A DNA stretch of 64,000 nucleotides, from positions 56,621,554 to 56,685,553 of the forward strand of contig OX485803.1 of assembly GCA_950295325.1 (NCBI GenBank), written 5' to 3'. This document shows positions 23,619-35,054 of the stretch, in pieces. The number at the start of each line of letters is the position of its first letter. The first letter of the stretch is position 1. The notes under the pieces are model-generated. The model was given only the letters and a program-made list of their open reading frames with translations, was not told where the DNA came from and ran no database searches. The position numbers and the translations under genes are program-made. The DNA is from Polytrichum commune (taxonomy: Eukaryota; Streptophyta; Polytrichopsida; Polytrichales; Polytrichaceae).

Positions 23619-23849
23619 CCCCAATTAGTGTGTGTTACTATTCCGAGTTACGCAACTGCTGTAACTGGATAATGAGAATAATCTTTTTCCCCAAGGAAGG
23701 TCATTTATGTTTTATAATGTCCGAACAACCTGTTAGAACTTTTTTTTTTTTTTGAGACAGAAGGCAACCTGTTAGAACTTTAGATAGTCAAAACTGAAAC
23801 TCCAGAGTAAGATGTTGGAACTCCACACAGTAACACACACTAATTGGGA
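23619..23849. mobile_element. TA-flanked foldback MITE family, copy 2 (hosts a tiny retroposon)
   Basis: Ends CCCCAATTAGTGTGTGTTAC and GTAACACACACTAATTGGGA are near-perfect inverted repeats, flanked by TA on both sides (23617-23618, 23850-23851), fitting a Tc1/mariner-type target duplication. The 231 bp include a ~39-bp later retroposition event at 23742-23780; without it the element is ~192 bp, the usual size of the family. Confidence 0.8.
23742..23765 (-). mobile_element. Ultra-short copy of the same retroposon
   Basis: On the minus strand GCCTTCTGTCTC is followed by a poly-A run, the same 3' end as the 12307 insert. It is flanked by a 15-bp duplication AACCTGTTAGAACTT (23727-23741 and 23766-23780). 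The insert is only ~24 bp, an extreme 5' truncation, and lies inside the foldback MITE at 23619. Confidence 0.8.
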
Positions 23850-24600
23850 TAAAATCCGTGTTTGTGATTGAGGTGTAGAAATCCTAGAAGTCAAGGTACT
23901 CAAAGAATCAAGTGGTAACATAGGGGCACACAAAATGGAAAGTCTCGAGCGGGTTCCAAGTGGTTGATTTTCACTGCGTTCTAGGCTCAAGCCCAATTAT
24001 AGTTGTAGGCATGGTGGTCTTGAGAGTATAATTATAAAGTGTCTATTTTATGTTCGCAATTGCCCATAATATATATGTACCCAAAAACAGGCTCTTCCTT
24101 ATAAGTCACTAACCATGATTGTAGCTAGCTTCCCCTAGCTACCTTGGACCATGCAAGGACCTCCATATCTAGGAAAAACAATTAAGTACAAAATGGTTGG
24201 GACTCAAAACACAAATACGAAGACCAATATATGTTTCTTAACACAATGATACCACCTAGAAAACCCAACATTTGTGGGTATATTTATAATCCTCGATACT
24301 AGTCGTGTAGATTTGTTGATACCCTCAAAGTTGATACAATGTTTGCCTCTATAAGAGCATCCGCACCCTTGCACTCTATACCCGGCCGCACTGGCTTTTG
24401 GCGGGCCCAGGCATGACGGACCCCCCCCCACTGCAACTCGGGCAACATCTCTTTGAAGAGCGGGCCCGTCAAAATACTCCCATGTCGCGCCATTTTGCAG
24501 AGTCTCTGAGTTTCCTGGGCGCGCCCAAAAGCCAGGTGTTTTTTGGGAGATTTTGTTCTAATTTTTTTTTAAGCGTTGTTCGAAGTTTTTTTTTGGCGCG

Positions 24601-26335
24601 ATGGCGGGGCGTGGGCATGGGCAGTCGGTGCAAAGAGGCCGTGGTCGCGGTGGTGTTGTCGTCGGGGAAGCATGCCGGAGCGGGAGATCAGCGCCATACG
24701 ATGAGGCAGAATTCGAAGGTTTGCAACGCGGGATGCCGGCGCCGCGAGTGGACTATGGCGATGATCAGGAGCGGCGAGTTGCAAGGCGCAGCCGGGGAGC
24801 TTCGGTGCCGGCATCTGCAGCGGCAATCGGATGGCAAGGCAACCCGACATCATAGGTGAGTGATCACTCCAATGTAGGGTTTAGTGGTTTAGGTAGAGGC
24901 GCTGAGGATCTTGGGCGTAGTCGGGGCCGTGGTCGTGGTGTAGGATCTGTACGCCCGACGAAAGGGAAAAACTTCGTTCCTGAGGAAGAGCGGCAGTTGA
25001 CGCGAAGTGTCATGGCCATATCTCAGGACCCCATTTGCGGGAATTAGCAAAAGGGCAACGCTTTTTGGGAACAATTTTTTTTGCATTATGAACAATGTAG
25101 ACTGGGGGGCCATAGGGGCGCGCGATCACTGGAATCTAAATGGGGCACAATTAATCACGATGTGGGAAAATTCATCGGTGCCTATAATCAGGTCAAAAGG
25201 TTAAACAAAAATGGCACTAAAGAAACAGACATTATTCTCATGAGTCATGGCTAAAGATTTGTATCGTACGAAATCCGCTAAGAACACCAAGTTCATGTTT
25301 GAACACTGTTGGGAATTGGTGAAGGATTTCCCGCGATGGGCTGATGGTGTTATCCCATCACGACAGACAACTCCGTCTAGGAGGGTTTCTAGTTCTTCTG
25401 ACCACGAGTCGCAATCATGTTCCCAAGTGGACACCCAGAAATTTGTGAGTCTTGTGGAAACTACAGGTGAGGCAACTACAAGGATGGCATTCACCGCAAG
25501 GCCTAGTGGCACGAAAGCAGCGAAAGATGGGCAACGTGCTGACAAGGTCCACGAAAGAGCAGCTTTGACTCAAGCCAAGGCCACCGAGAAGATGGTTGAA
25601 GCAACCCTGCGCAAGGCGGCAAGTCTGGAGTACCACAACATGTTGCTCATGTTCACCGCACCAATGGACCAAGTTACCACGCCGGAGGCTCAAGAATTTA
25701 TTAGTTTGTTTCGAGAGGAAGAGCTACTGAAACTAAGACATCGAAGGGCTGAATCCGCGGCCAGTGAGCTGCGTGAAAGAAATGAGCGAGAGGTTTCTGA
25801 AATAGTAGAGGCGGCACGGGAACGAGAAGAGGCTGCAAAAAGAGCTCGGGAAGATGAGGAGACAATTAGGCAAATGCGGGAGGCATGAGCATAATTTGGC
25901 GAAGACTGTGATCCCCGTATCAACGATGAAGGCAGGCGAAATTATTTGGATCCCAGGGATAGAGAAATCCTGGAATTACAAGACTCTGACGAAGAAGACC
26001 GTCACCATTCCGAGGTGAGCTCCAGTGTTTTCGAATTCTGTGTTTTCTCTGGTGTTCACTCTTGTTCTTTCAATTGCCCGGTCCAAGGTGAGTTCTGGAG
26101 CCGTGGTTGTGAGCTTTCATGTTCCTGAACAATGCTCGTGGTTTTTTGATAGCAGGTACAACATCCTTATGAAGAGCATGAACCTTCAAGCCGGCAATTC
26201 CAAGTGGGCGGGATTGCGCCAAGTGGTTTCAATAGTGATGTTGTAGGCCAATGGAGTTCATATGTAGATATCCGTGGTGATAGTGTGCCATGGGATGACA
26301 TTGAGCATGTTGGACCGGAAACGCCCACCACATAG
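24601..26335 (+). pseudogene. Harbinger ORF1 (Myb/SANT-like, NAM-associated C-terminus), broken
   Basis: From ATG 24601 the frame reads a Gly/Arg-rich head (MAGRGHGQ), then FVPEEERQLTRSVMAISQDP, FWEQFF, SLESKWGTINHDV, FIGAYNQV, and in a shifted frame LYRTKSAKN, FEHCWELVKDFPRWADG, followed by a long Glu/Arg/Ala coiled coil. This is the usual order of the DNA-binding partner protein that Harbinger transposases need. In-frame stops lie at 24853 (TAG), 25045 (TAG, where GNQQ is expected), 25886 (TGA) and 25892 (TAA); a frameshift lies near 25245. A second exon (26156-26335) appears after a GT-AG intron that follows CATTCCGAG. Confidence 0.8.
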
Positions 26336-26554
26336 AATGTCGTGGGAGTCCACGACAATTCACAAAACAAAGACATAGAACTTGACATGGGCCTTGATTT
26401 AGCGTTGAATGGCCATAGTTTTTACCAATAAATGTGATAGTAGTCACAATTTTGTATATTATTGCAAAATATCAGCACCCATCTTTTCTCTAAAACACAC
26501 ATGTATTGCAATCGGTATGGCCAAACTTATGGATACTAGACACACTTTTATATA

Positions 26555-27850
26555 TTATGCCAAATTGGTGCCTTTCAACATCCACAAGTGTTCAATTAGA
26601 TCACCACGGAGACCAAAATGAGTGTCCGCATTGGCAATGTCCATTGTACTTGTCACTAACTCATCAAAGGACAAACCTCTTTGCATTGGGACATTTCCCT
26701 CATGCAAATCACCAATGATATCATCTAGTTCTTCAACACCTTCTTCGTCATCGAGTATCATATTGTGCAAAATACAACACGTGAACATGATGTTTGATAT
26801 CACATCCATGCTCCAATGGCGGCAAGGGTTTCGAATAATCGCGAAACGGGTCTGCAACACACCAAAACATCTCTCAACATCTTTGCGCACGGCCTCTTGT
26901 CTTTTTGTAAAATAGTTGCGCTTCTCATCTTGCGGTTGATGGATGCTCTGCATGAAGCAAGACCACTTAGGATATATACCGTCCATGAGAAGATAATACC
27001 GATCATATTGACACCCGTTAACCTCGAGCTGCATGTCACGAGCTTCGCCAGTCAATATGTTGTGGATGACCGGCGGCCGATCCAACACGTTCAAGTCGCT
27101 GTTGGAACCCGGTAATCCAAAAAATGCATGCCATATGTGCAATCCACCATTCGCCACGGCCTCCAAAATAATGAACTTCTTCCCATCTTTGTCACCAAAA
27201 CCCCCCTGCCAAGCCACTGGGCAATTCTTCCATTCGTAATGCATACAATCAAGTGAGGCAAACATCCCTGGAAAGCCATGATCAACATTAATTGCCAATT
27301 GCTTATCAAAATCGGCACGTGTAGGTTGCCTCATATGATAAGCCTCAAACTCAACCCTAATTGCAAGGCAAAATCGCTTCATAGATATCATTGCGGTGGT
27401 TTCACTAGTCCTGCAATATTCGTCTGTAGCATCGGCACACAACCCGTAACACAACATCCTCAAAGTTGATGTGATCTTCTGATGAGGGGATAACCCCAAG
27501 AACACACACGCATCTAATTTTTGAACAAAGTGTTTGTCTCTAGCACAAACCCTATCCAATATGGTCAAAAATAATGACCGCCGCATACGGTAGCGGCGGT
27601 GAAAAAAGTTTGGGCCATACACTGGTTCATCAGCAAAATAATCAGACATCATGCGGGCATGCATCTCGTGTCTATGCCTATCAATGTTCGGCGATTTTCC
27701 TAGACGTGACCCTCGGACACCGCTCGGTATTTGACCACGCGGTGCACTAAACCCTAAACCCATAATCCAATTAACATTGAAATCATCTTCCTCATCGTCC
27801 TCCAAAAAGAGCTCCCGAGTGGCAAGAAGGCGTTCCCGCCATTGATCCAT
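26555..27850 (-). CDS. PIF/Harbinger transposase (plant DDE_Tnp_4 / Plant_tran type), intact
   Basis: A 431-codon uninterrupted frame from ATG 27850 to TAA at 26555; the frame is open a few codons further up but without ATG. The N-terminus is acidic (FLEDDEEDDF), followed by a helix-turn-helix-like region around residues 85-165 (FHRRYRMRRSLFLTIL, KITSTLRMLCYG). The catalytic triad is visible: D201 in FASLDCMHYEWKNCP, D290 in YYLLMDGIYPKW, and E326 in RKDVERCFGVLQ, with 35 residues between the last two (DD35E). LHNM closes the domain at 361-364. The enzyme would cut at the element's inverted ends and insert at TWA sites. It may be active or may be kept by chance, since its partner ORF1 is broken. 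Confidence 0.93.
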   Translation of the reverse strand: MDQWRERLLATRELFLEDDEEDDFNVNWIMGLGFSAPRGQIPSGVRGSRLGKSPNIDRHRHEMHARMMSDYFADEPVYGPNFFHRRYRMRRSLFLTILDRVCARDKHFVQKLDACVFLGLSPHQKITSTLRMLCYGLCADATDEYCRTSETTAMISMKRFCLAIRVEFEAYHMRQPTRADFDKQLAINVDHGFPGMFASLDCMHYEWKNCPVAWQGGFGDKDGKKFIILEAVANGGLHIWHAFFGLPGSNSDLNVLDRPPVIHNILTGEARDMQLEVNGCQYDRYYLLMDGIYPKWSCFMQSIHQPQDEKRNYFTKRQEAVRKDVERCFGVLQTRFAIIRNPCRHWSMDVISNIMFTCCILHNMILDDEEGVEELDDIIGDLHEGNVPMQRGLSFDELVTSTMDIANADTHFGLRGDLIEHLWMLKGTNLA

Positions 27851-28105
27851 ACTAGCAACTACCAAAACACATGTGAAACCGTGATCCCCTATGAAAGCAA
27901 AAAATTGAACCTTGCTGGAAGAGCAGACAGTCAGTTTGCAAGAGTTCGAACGCTGATACAGTGCCTGCGGAAGAGCTAGCAGGTTGAACCAACTCCCCGT
28001 TCACCCGGCCACGTCTCAAGCCAACTCAGCGGATGGGACCCCTTCAGTGCATTTGTGGCCGTGACTCCGTGGCAGGAAAATAGTCACCGTGAGCAAAGGC
28101 TGATA

Positions 28106-28333
28106 CCAGGGCCACACCGGTAGGCCCAGCCAGAAATACCAGCCCTACGTATTCTCCAGGAATACAGGGCTGGGATTTCAGATGGTTGGAGCTGCTGGTT
28201 GCAGGCTACCCGCCTTCTTCCAGCCACTCCAGTAGCTCCAACCATATGAAATCCCAGCTCTGTATTCCCGGAGAATACGTAGGGCTGGTGTTTTTGTCTA
28301 CTGGAGCTGCTGGGGTTTTTGGTGTGGCCCTGG
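28106..28333. mobile_element. Foldback MITE nested in the Harbinger element
   Basis: A near-complete palindrome of 228 bp: CCAGGGCCACACC at the left and GGTGTGGCCCTGG at the right, with inner arms ACCAGCCCTACGTATTCTCC / GGAGAATACGTAGGGCTGGT and GGGCTGGGATTTCA / TGAAATCCCAGCTC. TA flanks both sides (28104-28105, 28334-28335). It could fold into a long hairpin if transcribed. Confidence 0.82.
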
Positions 28334-28959
28334 TATGAGCCAGCGCATAGTACCTACTCAACCGGCCCATATATTCGGGAGTCAGACTGCAGATTTATGG
28401 AGCGAGAGTGGGGGTCTTCATTTTTGGCGAGTCACTCAACCCTTGTGGAGCCCTCTACTGGCCCTTTGATGAGTGGTAGATTCAGAGCAAGGGTGTGGAT
28501 GCTCTAACATATAAGTATTGCTTGCTCCAAGCTCGATTACTAGCTAGTACGTCGTCAAGAACTGTACACTATCAACAGATTAAATTGATAAAAGATTATC
28601 TTTGAAAATGATATCGTTGTTCTAAATATGTTTATATGGTAGGCACACTTTTACACTTGTTGGTTGACGTGGATTAGGATTCAGAGCCATAGGGCCCTAC
28701 AAAATATCATGGCTTTTAATTCGAAGTTTCTACAAAGAATGTGGGTTGGTGTCACTAAACCATTTACGGTATTTAGTGTCATGTAGACTATTTGTGATGG
28801 GCATAAACTAAACGCCTAGAGGTTTAAAAGTGTCATGCCCGCTAACTATCAATATGATTTCATTTGTCAACATTTGTAACTTCTACAAGTGAACATATAT
28901 CTATATTATGGCATTTAGAGTAGCACATTGAGATACTTCAGAATATGGTTTTGCGCTTT

Positions 28960-29075
28960 AAAGCACACTTGAACGCCAAGTGAAGTTGTTAACGATCAAT
29001 GTAACCTAGCATGTGTCTCAAAACAGGGTTAATGACACTATTACGCATTTGACATTAAATACCATGAACAATGCA
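28960..29075 (+). repeat. Dispersed repeat, partner of 95-230
   Basis: Contains ACTTGAACGCCAAGTGAAG and TCAATGTAACCTAGCATGTG; see the window start for the second copy. Confidence 0.6.
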
Positions 29076-29879
29076 GTTCTTGCCACTACAAGGTAAAATT
29101 TAGGTATCAAAATTTCTTATCTTATTAGATTTGGGTACCTAAAATCTATTTTGTAGTAGGAAATAACAAATGGCAACAACTCGTGATACTCTAGTGTTTT
29201 ATAAACAAAACTTCCACTTCCACTTCCTTTCATGATTTCTCCTACCAAACAACTTATTATATGCGACCAAAAAAAATCTTCTTTTGGTAAGTTGCACCAC
29301 CAAAATAAGTCAAAATTTTATCAAATGTTTTTCATGAGTAGATATACACAGTACCTATGACATAGTTAAAAGTGGTAACTAAATTTGATGATTTGTTTTT
29401 TTCATAAAACATACCGTTCTAACTAGAATGACACAGAATTGAACTAAAACAATTACTAAAAATAAATAAAATGACTAAAAATTTCAAAAAAATATACGAA
29501 AGATACTATCAATGGTTATGTATATGTAGAAAAATATCATAAATTTTAAAATTATATGTGGCATGTAATATAGGGGTAGCAAACTTTGTCCGCACGTGGT
29601 GTCAAATTGACAATGAAGTGACCTCCCCGTGTTACAAATAATAATTACAAAAGCTCGCAAATAAGTTTAGTACGGGATATTCAAGCATTGTATTGTTGTA
29701 TTTCTAAACATGTAGCATACATTGGCCATTCTAAATTAAATAATAATTAAAATGAACATCGACATTTTTACACTGACATGCGATGTTCGTCCACCACTTT
29801 CGACATGCATCCATAGGGACATGTGGCAGGGGTGGCTTAGTTCTTATTTTCATAGGTGGACCATTAGTTAGTGTGTGTG

Positions 29880-30545
29880 TTTGAAGGTGTCCAATTTAGT
29901 CAATGGTATCAACGCTTGTTTTTTCTTTCTAATTTTCATTTGTTTAATAAAATATGGGTTAGGTACCTAATGGCTATTTGTGAGAATGTTTCTATTAGTT
30001 TACAAATTTTACTGGGAGGGATGTGGAGATCTTGTAGTTGTTTGGTGGTTGTAGTATGTATGATTCCTTTGATTCCCATGGTGATGATGATGGGTGGGAG
30101 TACGGACCATCCTAGTTGGGTCGGTAGTGATTGTAAGTGGCATTTTTGTGATTTTTTGGCGGTAGTTTCGGTGGAAAATTTGTCATTGCGAAAGGTGAGT
30201 TTCATACATTGGCACTTCGAGGTCGGGCTTCAAGAAGAAGGGTGGCTTGACCGTTGGGGGAGCTCCTAATCTACATAAAATGTCTAGTCTTAGATGGGCA
30301 ATGCAAATGCAACGTGGTAGGTGGCATGTGCGTGGGAGTAGTCAGGTTGGTTTGGTATTGTTTGGGATATGTTTGTTGTATTTTCTAGCGTTTATTAATG
30401 TGAAACATCTTGTTGTGGGGTGGGCTAATAGTCTATTTGCTAGTGCATGTGTTGCTTTATTGTGTTGGCCATTCCTTAGATTATTTATGTGTTTACATTG
30501 GGCATTCTATAACTTGTGGTAAGGGAATAAATTCTTTGTCCAATC
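29880..30545 (-). pseudogene. LINE (non-LTR retrotransposon) C-terminal/3' relic
   Basis: Minus-strand frames give HNKATHALANRLLAHPTTRC then FTLINARKYN, LLPRTCHLPRCICIAHLRL, DILCRLGAPP, and further on NDKFSTET, QLGWSVLPPIIITMGIKGI and AIRYLTHILLNK (29936-30205 is an 89-codon open stretch). This order is that of the far C-terminus of a LINE family whose polymerase is followed by RNase H and a zinc-binding tail. The coding strand is A/C-rich, which makes long meaningless frames on the plus strand. Several stops show it is dead. Confidence 0.62.
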
Positions 30546-30633
30546 TACATATCTTGATCTCCACTCGGGCACTGGTTCACCCGTTTTGGTTGTATTTTGA
30601 TTACTTTCTTGCAATTGAATTTTCAATTTGTGT

Positions 30634-30656
30634 ACACACACACACACACACACACA
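30634..30656 (+). repeat. (AC)n microsatellite
   Basis: About 11 AC dinucleotides just beyond the 5' side of the LINE relic. Confidence 0.9.
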
Positions 30657-32435
30657 ATACTAGCTCAACCTATGTAGGGCACATCCATAACACACTATGC
30701 ATGTTGACTTATGCACCTAAGAGATCATCTATTGGAACAATTTAGAACCAATGTAAATGCTATCTACAATACTTCCATCTTCACATAAAGTTATCGTAGG
30801 TTGATAGCCAGTCCAACACAAAATAGTTCTAAATTTAACTATCAAATTATTTTGAAAATAATAGACACGATTTGTCATCATTACTTTAATTCACCTTAGC
30901 CTTTTGTGGACACATGGTAAATTCTCACTCTACACAAAGCTCATGTAGTGTTAATAATCCACTGTAAGATACTACATAGATGAGGGGTTCGCGTTATATT
31001 CTAAGTTGTTCTTAGTCACTGAAAAGAATATGGCTAGTATAAAACTGCAATATTATATACTAAGAACTCAGTCTATGTCCTTAATACACTTTTGGACCTC
31101 AATTCCACATAGAAGATGCGCCTATTTGGAATTAAGTCCAAATATAGAGAGTTGGTACGTGAAACAAAGCACTACGTCCAAGAATAACTTTGTGATTTGA
31201 AAATTATTGTGCAAAAAAATTTGAATGAATTTCAGTAAGCATGTTCGAGAAGTGAGAAGGTTTGAAGAGAAAATGTGTTATGAACAATTTTTTGGAGTTA
31301 ATTATGCTAAGAAGAAAACTTTTTGGAGTTGTGCTAAACTAGGAAAACTTAGACAATCAAACATAGTACCACCTCCAACAAACAAAAGTGTATTATGAAG
31401 TTTTTATACAAAAGATACATACAAGAGGACTACCGGGGCTTCATCTCTCAAGTTTACATATCCCACATGGATTGTGGACACCACATGGGGAGGACTTATA
31501 TACTAAAATGTACTATATAATTTGAACACCTACATACCCATTGATTGGGTATGTGTACTAGCTGGAATTATGAGAAAGTCATAGGAAAAATGTTAGAATT
31601 TTCAAATTTATCATTTTGAAGTGTCGGACTGACTTTTGGCACTTTAAATAATTATTCGACATAACTGTGTTAGACCGACTATCAACTTATGGTATGTAAA
31701 ATCATCTTGAATCTACCTTATGTAGCAAGATTTTTAATATGTTTAATTTTTGTTTTTTTGTTTTGCTTTGGAAGATCTGAGGCCCATGGCCGTTGGCTAG
31801 TTTTTCCATCACATGAAGAGAAGATTTCAGAGCTGGGAATTAAACTACCAACCACTTCATTTGATTTTGGGTACATCTTCACTATCATCCAGTAGTTTAG
31901 GGTCATCTTGGAACTATGTAGCAAGACTATTCATTTTGAAACGTAAATACAAGACAATTGTACTTAACCCACCCATTTGCTTAAATGTCCAATATACCCT
32001 CTAAGTCAACACTTGAGTTTGATCATATAACCCTAGGGCTAACATTGTTTTAAGGTAATTTTTTGGTGTGTAGAGACCATTTATAATCAAAGGAGATACC
32101 TGGCAGGTTACAATTCTTCTATCTTTTGCATATAATTATGTCAAAATTTGCTCACAACATTCCATAGAGTAGACGGCGACAAAGTTGTCACGTAAAGCGA
32201 CGATCTAACTTTCAAATCAATTCGAGGAAGTTTTAGATGTTTCTTGTTAGCAATGAGAGGCGATGCCAACGCACCGATGTATGCCTTGATTTGATTTCCA
32301 AACACAAAAGTTATAAGGATTGAAATTTGTTGTGGAAGATAACATGTACATTAGTTTTGAAGTACGAATATAGGTCCACCGTCACACTTCACGGTCTTCA
32401 CCCACCATTTTGCTCCAATGTCCATGACAAGCATA

Positions 32436-32776
32436 GGGCCACTTCACACGTGAGCCAAGGGTTGTAACCATGTAGTTGTGGGGATCTTTCTTTCTCGTCT
32501 AGAGGTTGTACCATTGACATTGGTTTGCCAAAAATTTGCATCATGCTTACCTCTTGGAGGTGGGGTTGACGCAAATTCTAGAAAACCGTGAAACATTATT
32601 TATAATATGCCATGTAGGAATTCATGTAGACTTTTCATCGATGATGATTTATTTCGGCCCTTAGACCTTCACCGTCTAGTGTGAAATAAGCTTGGATGGT
32701 CTCCACCTTTTGACCAATGAGAGATCGTAGAATGCAATGGTCACGGGCCTTGAGTCTCATGTGTGAAGTGGGCCCC
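32436..32776 (-). mobile_element. Inverted-repeat element with GGGCC ends, copy D
   Basis: Ends GGGCCACTTCACACGTGAGC and CTCATGTGTGAAGTGGGCC are inverted repeats, flanked by ATA on the left and TTA on the right. The extended ends include CCAAGGGTTGTAACCATG and CATTGCATTCTACGATCTC. It shares the GGGCC(A/G)CTTCACAC terminus with copies A-C, so it is placed in the same Tourist-like group. Confidence 0.65.
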
Positions 32777-33585
32777 TTAGAGCCGATACCTTATATTAAA
32801 TCTAGATTACAAATCCTAGAAACTCTGTTGTTGTTTCAATAAGGGGATTGTTACACTCTAACCTCCACAATATCATGCATGTGGCAATCAAAGTGCACAT
32901 GATATTAGCAAGGTATGTAGTGTTCACATGGATGCATGATAATAAAGAATCAATATAACACGTGACATCACGGAATAATGCAAAGTCAACATTGCAATAA
33001 TGACAATGATGACACCATGACGTGTGTGAGCGTGTGGCTTCGTTGTTTCGGTGCATCATTGTAATATCGGAAGAAAACATGACAACAAGAAGGAGCCCGT
33101 TCCCTAGAGTTTTGAGATAGAAGAGAGGGAGTGACATTATGGAGGACGGCATTACGAAGGTTAGGGCATACAAAATCATAAGCGTATCTTATGTAGCCTA
33201 ATTGTCGGAAATTAGGACGATCCATCACACCATAATTAAGACTTTTACTTACCTCTATCGGCTTGTAGAAGTAGGTGTGGGTGACTCAGAGGGAGTTAAC
33301 TTAGCTTAACTTAACTTATTAAGCACATAAAAAGAGATGTGATCTCGTAAAGGTAATATCCAACACGCACGCCAACATTGCCCATGCATACGTAACATGT
33401 GGGCCATATATGATAACAAGTGGGGCACATATGATAACAAGTAAGACTAAGTTATTGGGGCACACACTTGGGCTCCATGATTGGGAGGTCCTCCCGGGCT
33501 GTGGGACACCAATTGGCTATAACAACCCATTATATACAACATAGCCCCACATGGTCCACCTCACTTCCCTCACGCCCTATGCTTG

Positions 33586-33603
33586 CCCCCCCCCCCCCCC
33601 CCC
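33586..33603 (+). repeat. Poly-C tract, 18 bases
   Basis: Uninterrupted C run between CTATGCTTG and TTCCATTG. Confidence 0.9.
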
Positions 33604-33771
33604 TTCCATTGCGATTTGAGCAAACCAACCCATACACTCGTTCCTCGTTGGATGCCTAAATCCTTGCCTCCAAGGAACCAGTGTACGGGTTGATTCGCCC
33701 CAGCCCTCCATTGCATATTACCTTACATAGGTAGGAGGGAATACAATAGTATTTGGAACCCACACTGATTA

Positions 33772-33971
33772 TCCTAATTAGTGCATGTTACCATTCAAAG
33801 TTACACAATGCAATAGCGTCTTGTTCAAGAAGTTCAATTTTTATTAACGAAAGGTTAACATGCCATTCAGTCATTGTACGACACAAATGACTTTGTTTGG
33901 TAAAATGTTGCATTCTTATCAAACAGTGATAACATTACATAACTCCAAATAATAACAAACACTGATTGGGA
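33772..33971. mobile_element. TA-flanked foldback MITE family, copy 3
   Basis: Left arm TCCTAATTAGTGCATGTTAC and right arm ending TAACAAACACTGATTGGGA, about 200 bp, TA before the left end. The interior has the family's CAATGCAATA and CTCCAAATAATAAC segments. Confidence 0.65.
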
Positions 33972-34033
33972 CGATCAATGTTAGTGACATGTTGAGTTGA
34001 ATAGCACCGCGATGACATTGGTACATTGATAAA

Positions 34034-34209
34034 TCCCATTCAGTGCGTGTTACTATTTGGAGTTAACCGCAGTGCTATAACTATTTGATGAGAATGTCGT
34101 ATTTTACCAATAAAATTTACTTATGTAATATCCGAACAACCTATTGAACTCCTCAATGAGATGTAACTGCATTTGTGTAACTCCAAATAGTGTTACACCC
34201 TAATTAGGA
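34034..34209. mobile_element. TA-flanked foldback MITE family, copy 4
   Basis: Left arm TCCCATTCAGTGCGTGTTAC followed by TATTTGGAGTTA, right arm GTGTTACACCCTAATTAGGA followed by TA. Shares the inner ATGTAATATCCGAACAACC segment with copies 2, 5 and 7. It lies only 62 bp from copy 3. Confidence 0.7.
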
Positions 34210-35054
34210 TAACTACACTAAATACGAACGCATACACTAAATATCAATGACCCTATGAAAGTAAGTGACATTAAATGTAAAGCCACACACTAAATATCAA
34301 CTATGGTAATATGTGGAAGTTACAAGTTTGAATTTAGTGTTAATAAAGATATGAAAAAAAATAACAATGATCAAAGGAGAATTCTAGCATATCTTCTAGC
34401 ATATCTTTTAACATTAATTGTCAAAAAAATTGAATATTAGTGTTGAGCATGGTAACAACATTGAAAATTAGGTAGTAGCAACATTAAATATAATCAAACA
34501 CTAAATATCCTATTTAGTGTAGTGTGCTAATGCCATTGTGGTGCTATTAAGTTAACCCACCTGACGCGGAGGACGTTGGATAACCTAATGAAAAAGTTCA
34601 ATCTCATGAAGAACACCACATTTGAAGTACTATGCCATCTTAACATAGATGGATCTTAAATGGTTACTTTTTTCAAACCAACCCGCTTCTCCTAGGATAT
34701 GAAATACACGATTAGTACAAGATGGTTAGCCACTTTCCTCATAATTTTCAAAGCTCATATGAATGTCTTATTCATTATCAAAGTGAGGTTCATTGTGCTT
34801 AGAAGATGATCATATAGCCCCCCTCCCCCCCCCCAATTTAAGTGAACCTAAAATAATTAACATGTTTGAACATACAAAATTTCAACTTCTTTTTTTTGGA
34901 GGGGGGAACACATGTTTTTTGATATCCATTCTTGGAGCCACACCAACGCACATACCACTCAAATATAGGTGTATGATTAAAATAAGTAAACAAATTACAT
35001 ACATCTACCTAAGACCCTCGTAACATGACAAGTATGTCTTTTGTCCATAGCACT

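Larger units (their letters stand above)
19701..24351. other. Repeat-rich stretch left of the Harbinger element
   Basis: Apart from the MITEs and repeats listed (20614, 21180, 21531, 22950, 23619), the DNA is degenerate. A tract of GAGAT repeats lies near 22402-22420. No coding region recognised. Confidence 0.5.
24355..28504 (+). mobile_element. Complete PIF/Harbinger DNA transposon, 4150 bp
   Basis: Ends GAGCATCC[G/A]CACCCTTGC match as inverted repeats at 17 of 18 positions and are flanked by TAA on both sides (24352-24354 and 28505-28507), the 3-bp TWA duplication of this superfamily. Inside are a plus-strand ORF1 (SANT/NAM-associated type) and a minus-strand transposase that converge tail to tail. 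The transposase is intact while ORF1 is broken. A 228-bp foldback element sits between the transposase start and the right end. Confidence 0.92.

Noticed and set aside
24398-24859. 153-codon plus frame at the left end of the Harbinger element
   Set aside because: It is an alternative frame over the Gly/Arg-rich start of ORF1, which matches the known ORF1 order; GC-rich composition keeps it open.
25201-25693. Minus-strand frames (114 and 92 codons) over ORF1
   Set aside because: Shadows of the ORF1 frame LYRTKSAKN...RWADG, which has recognisable motifs on the plus strand.
29871-30745. Plus-strand frames of 132, 91 and 111 codons
   Set aside because: They mirror the A/C-rich LINE coding strand; hydrophobic Leu/Val/Cys-rich translations are artefacts of the complement.
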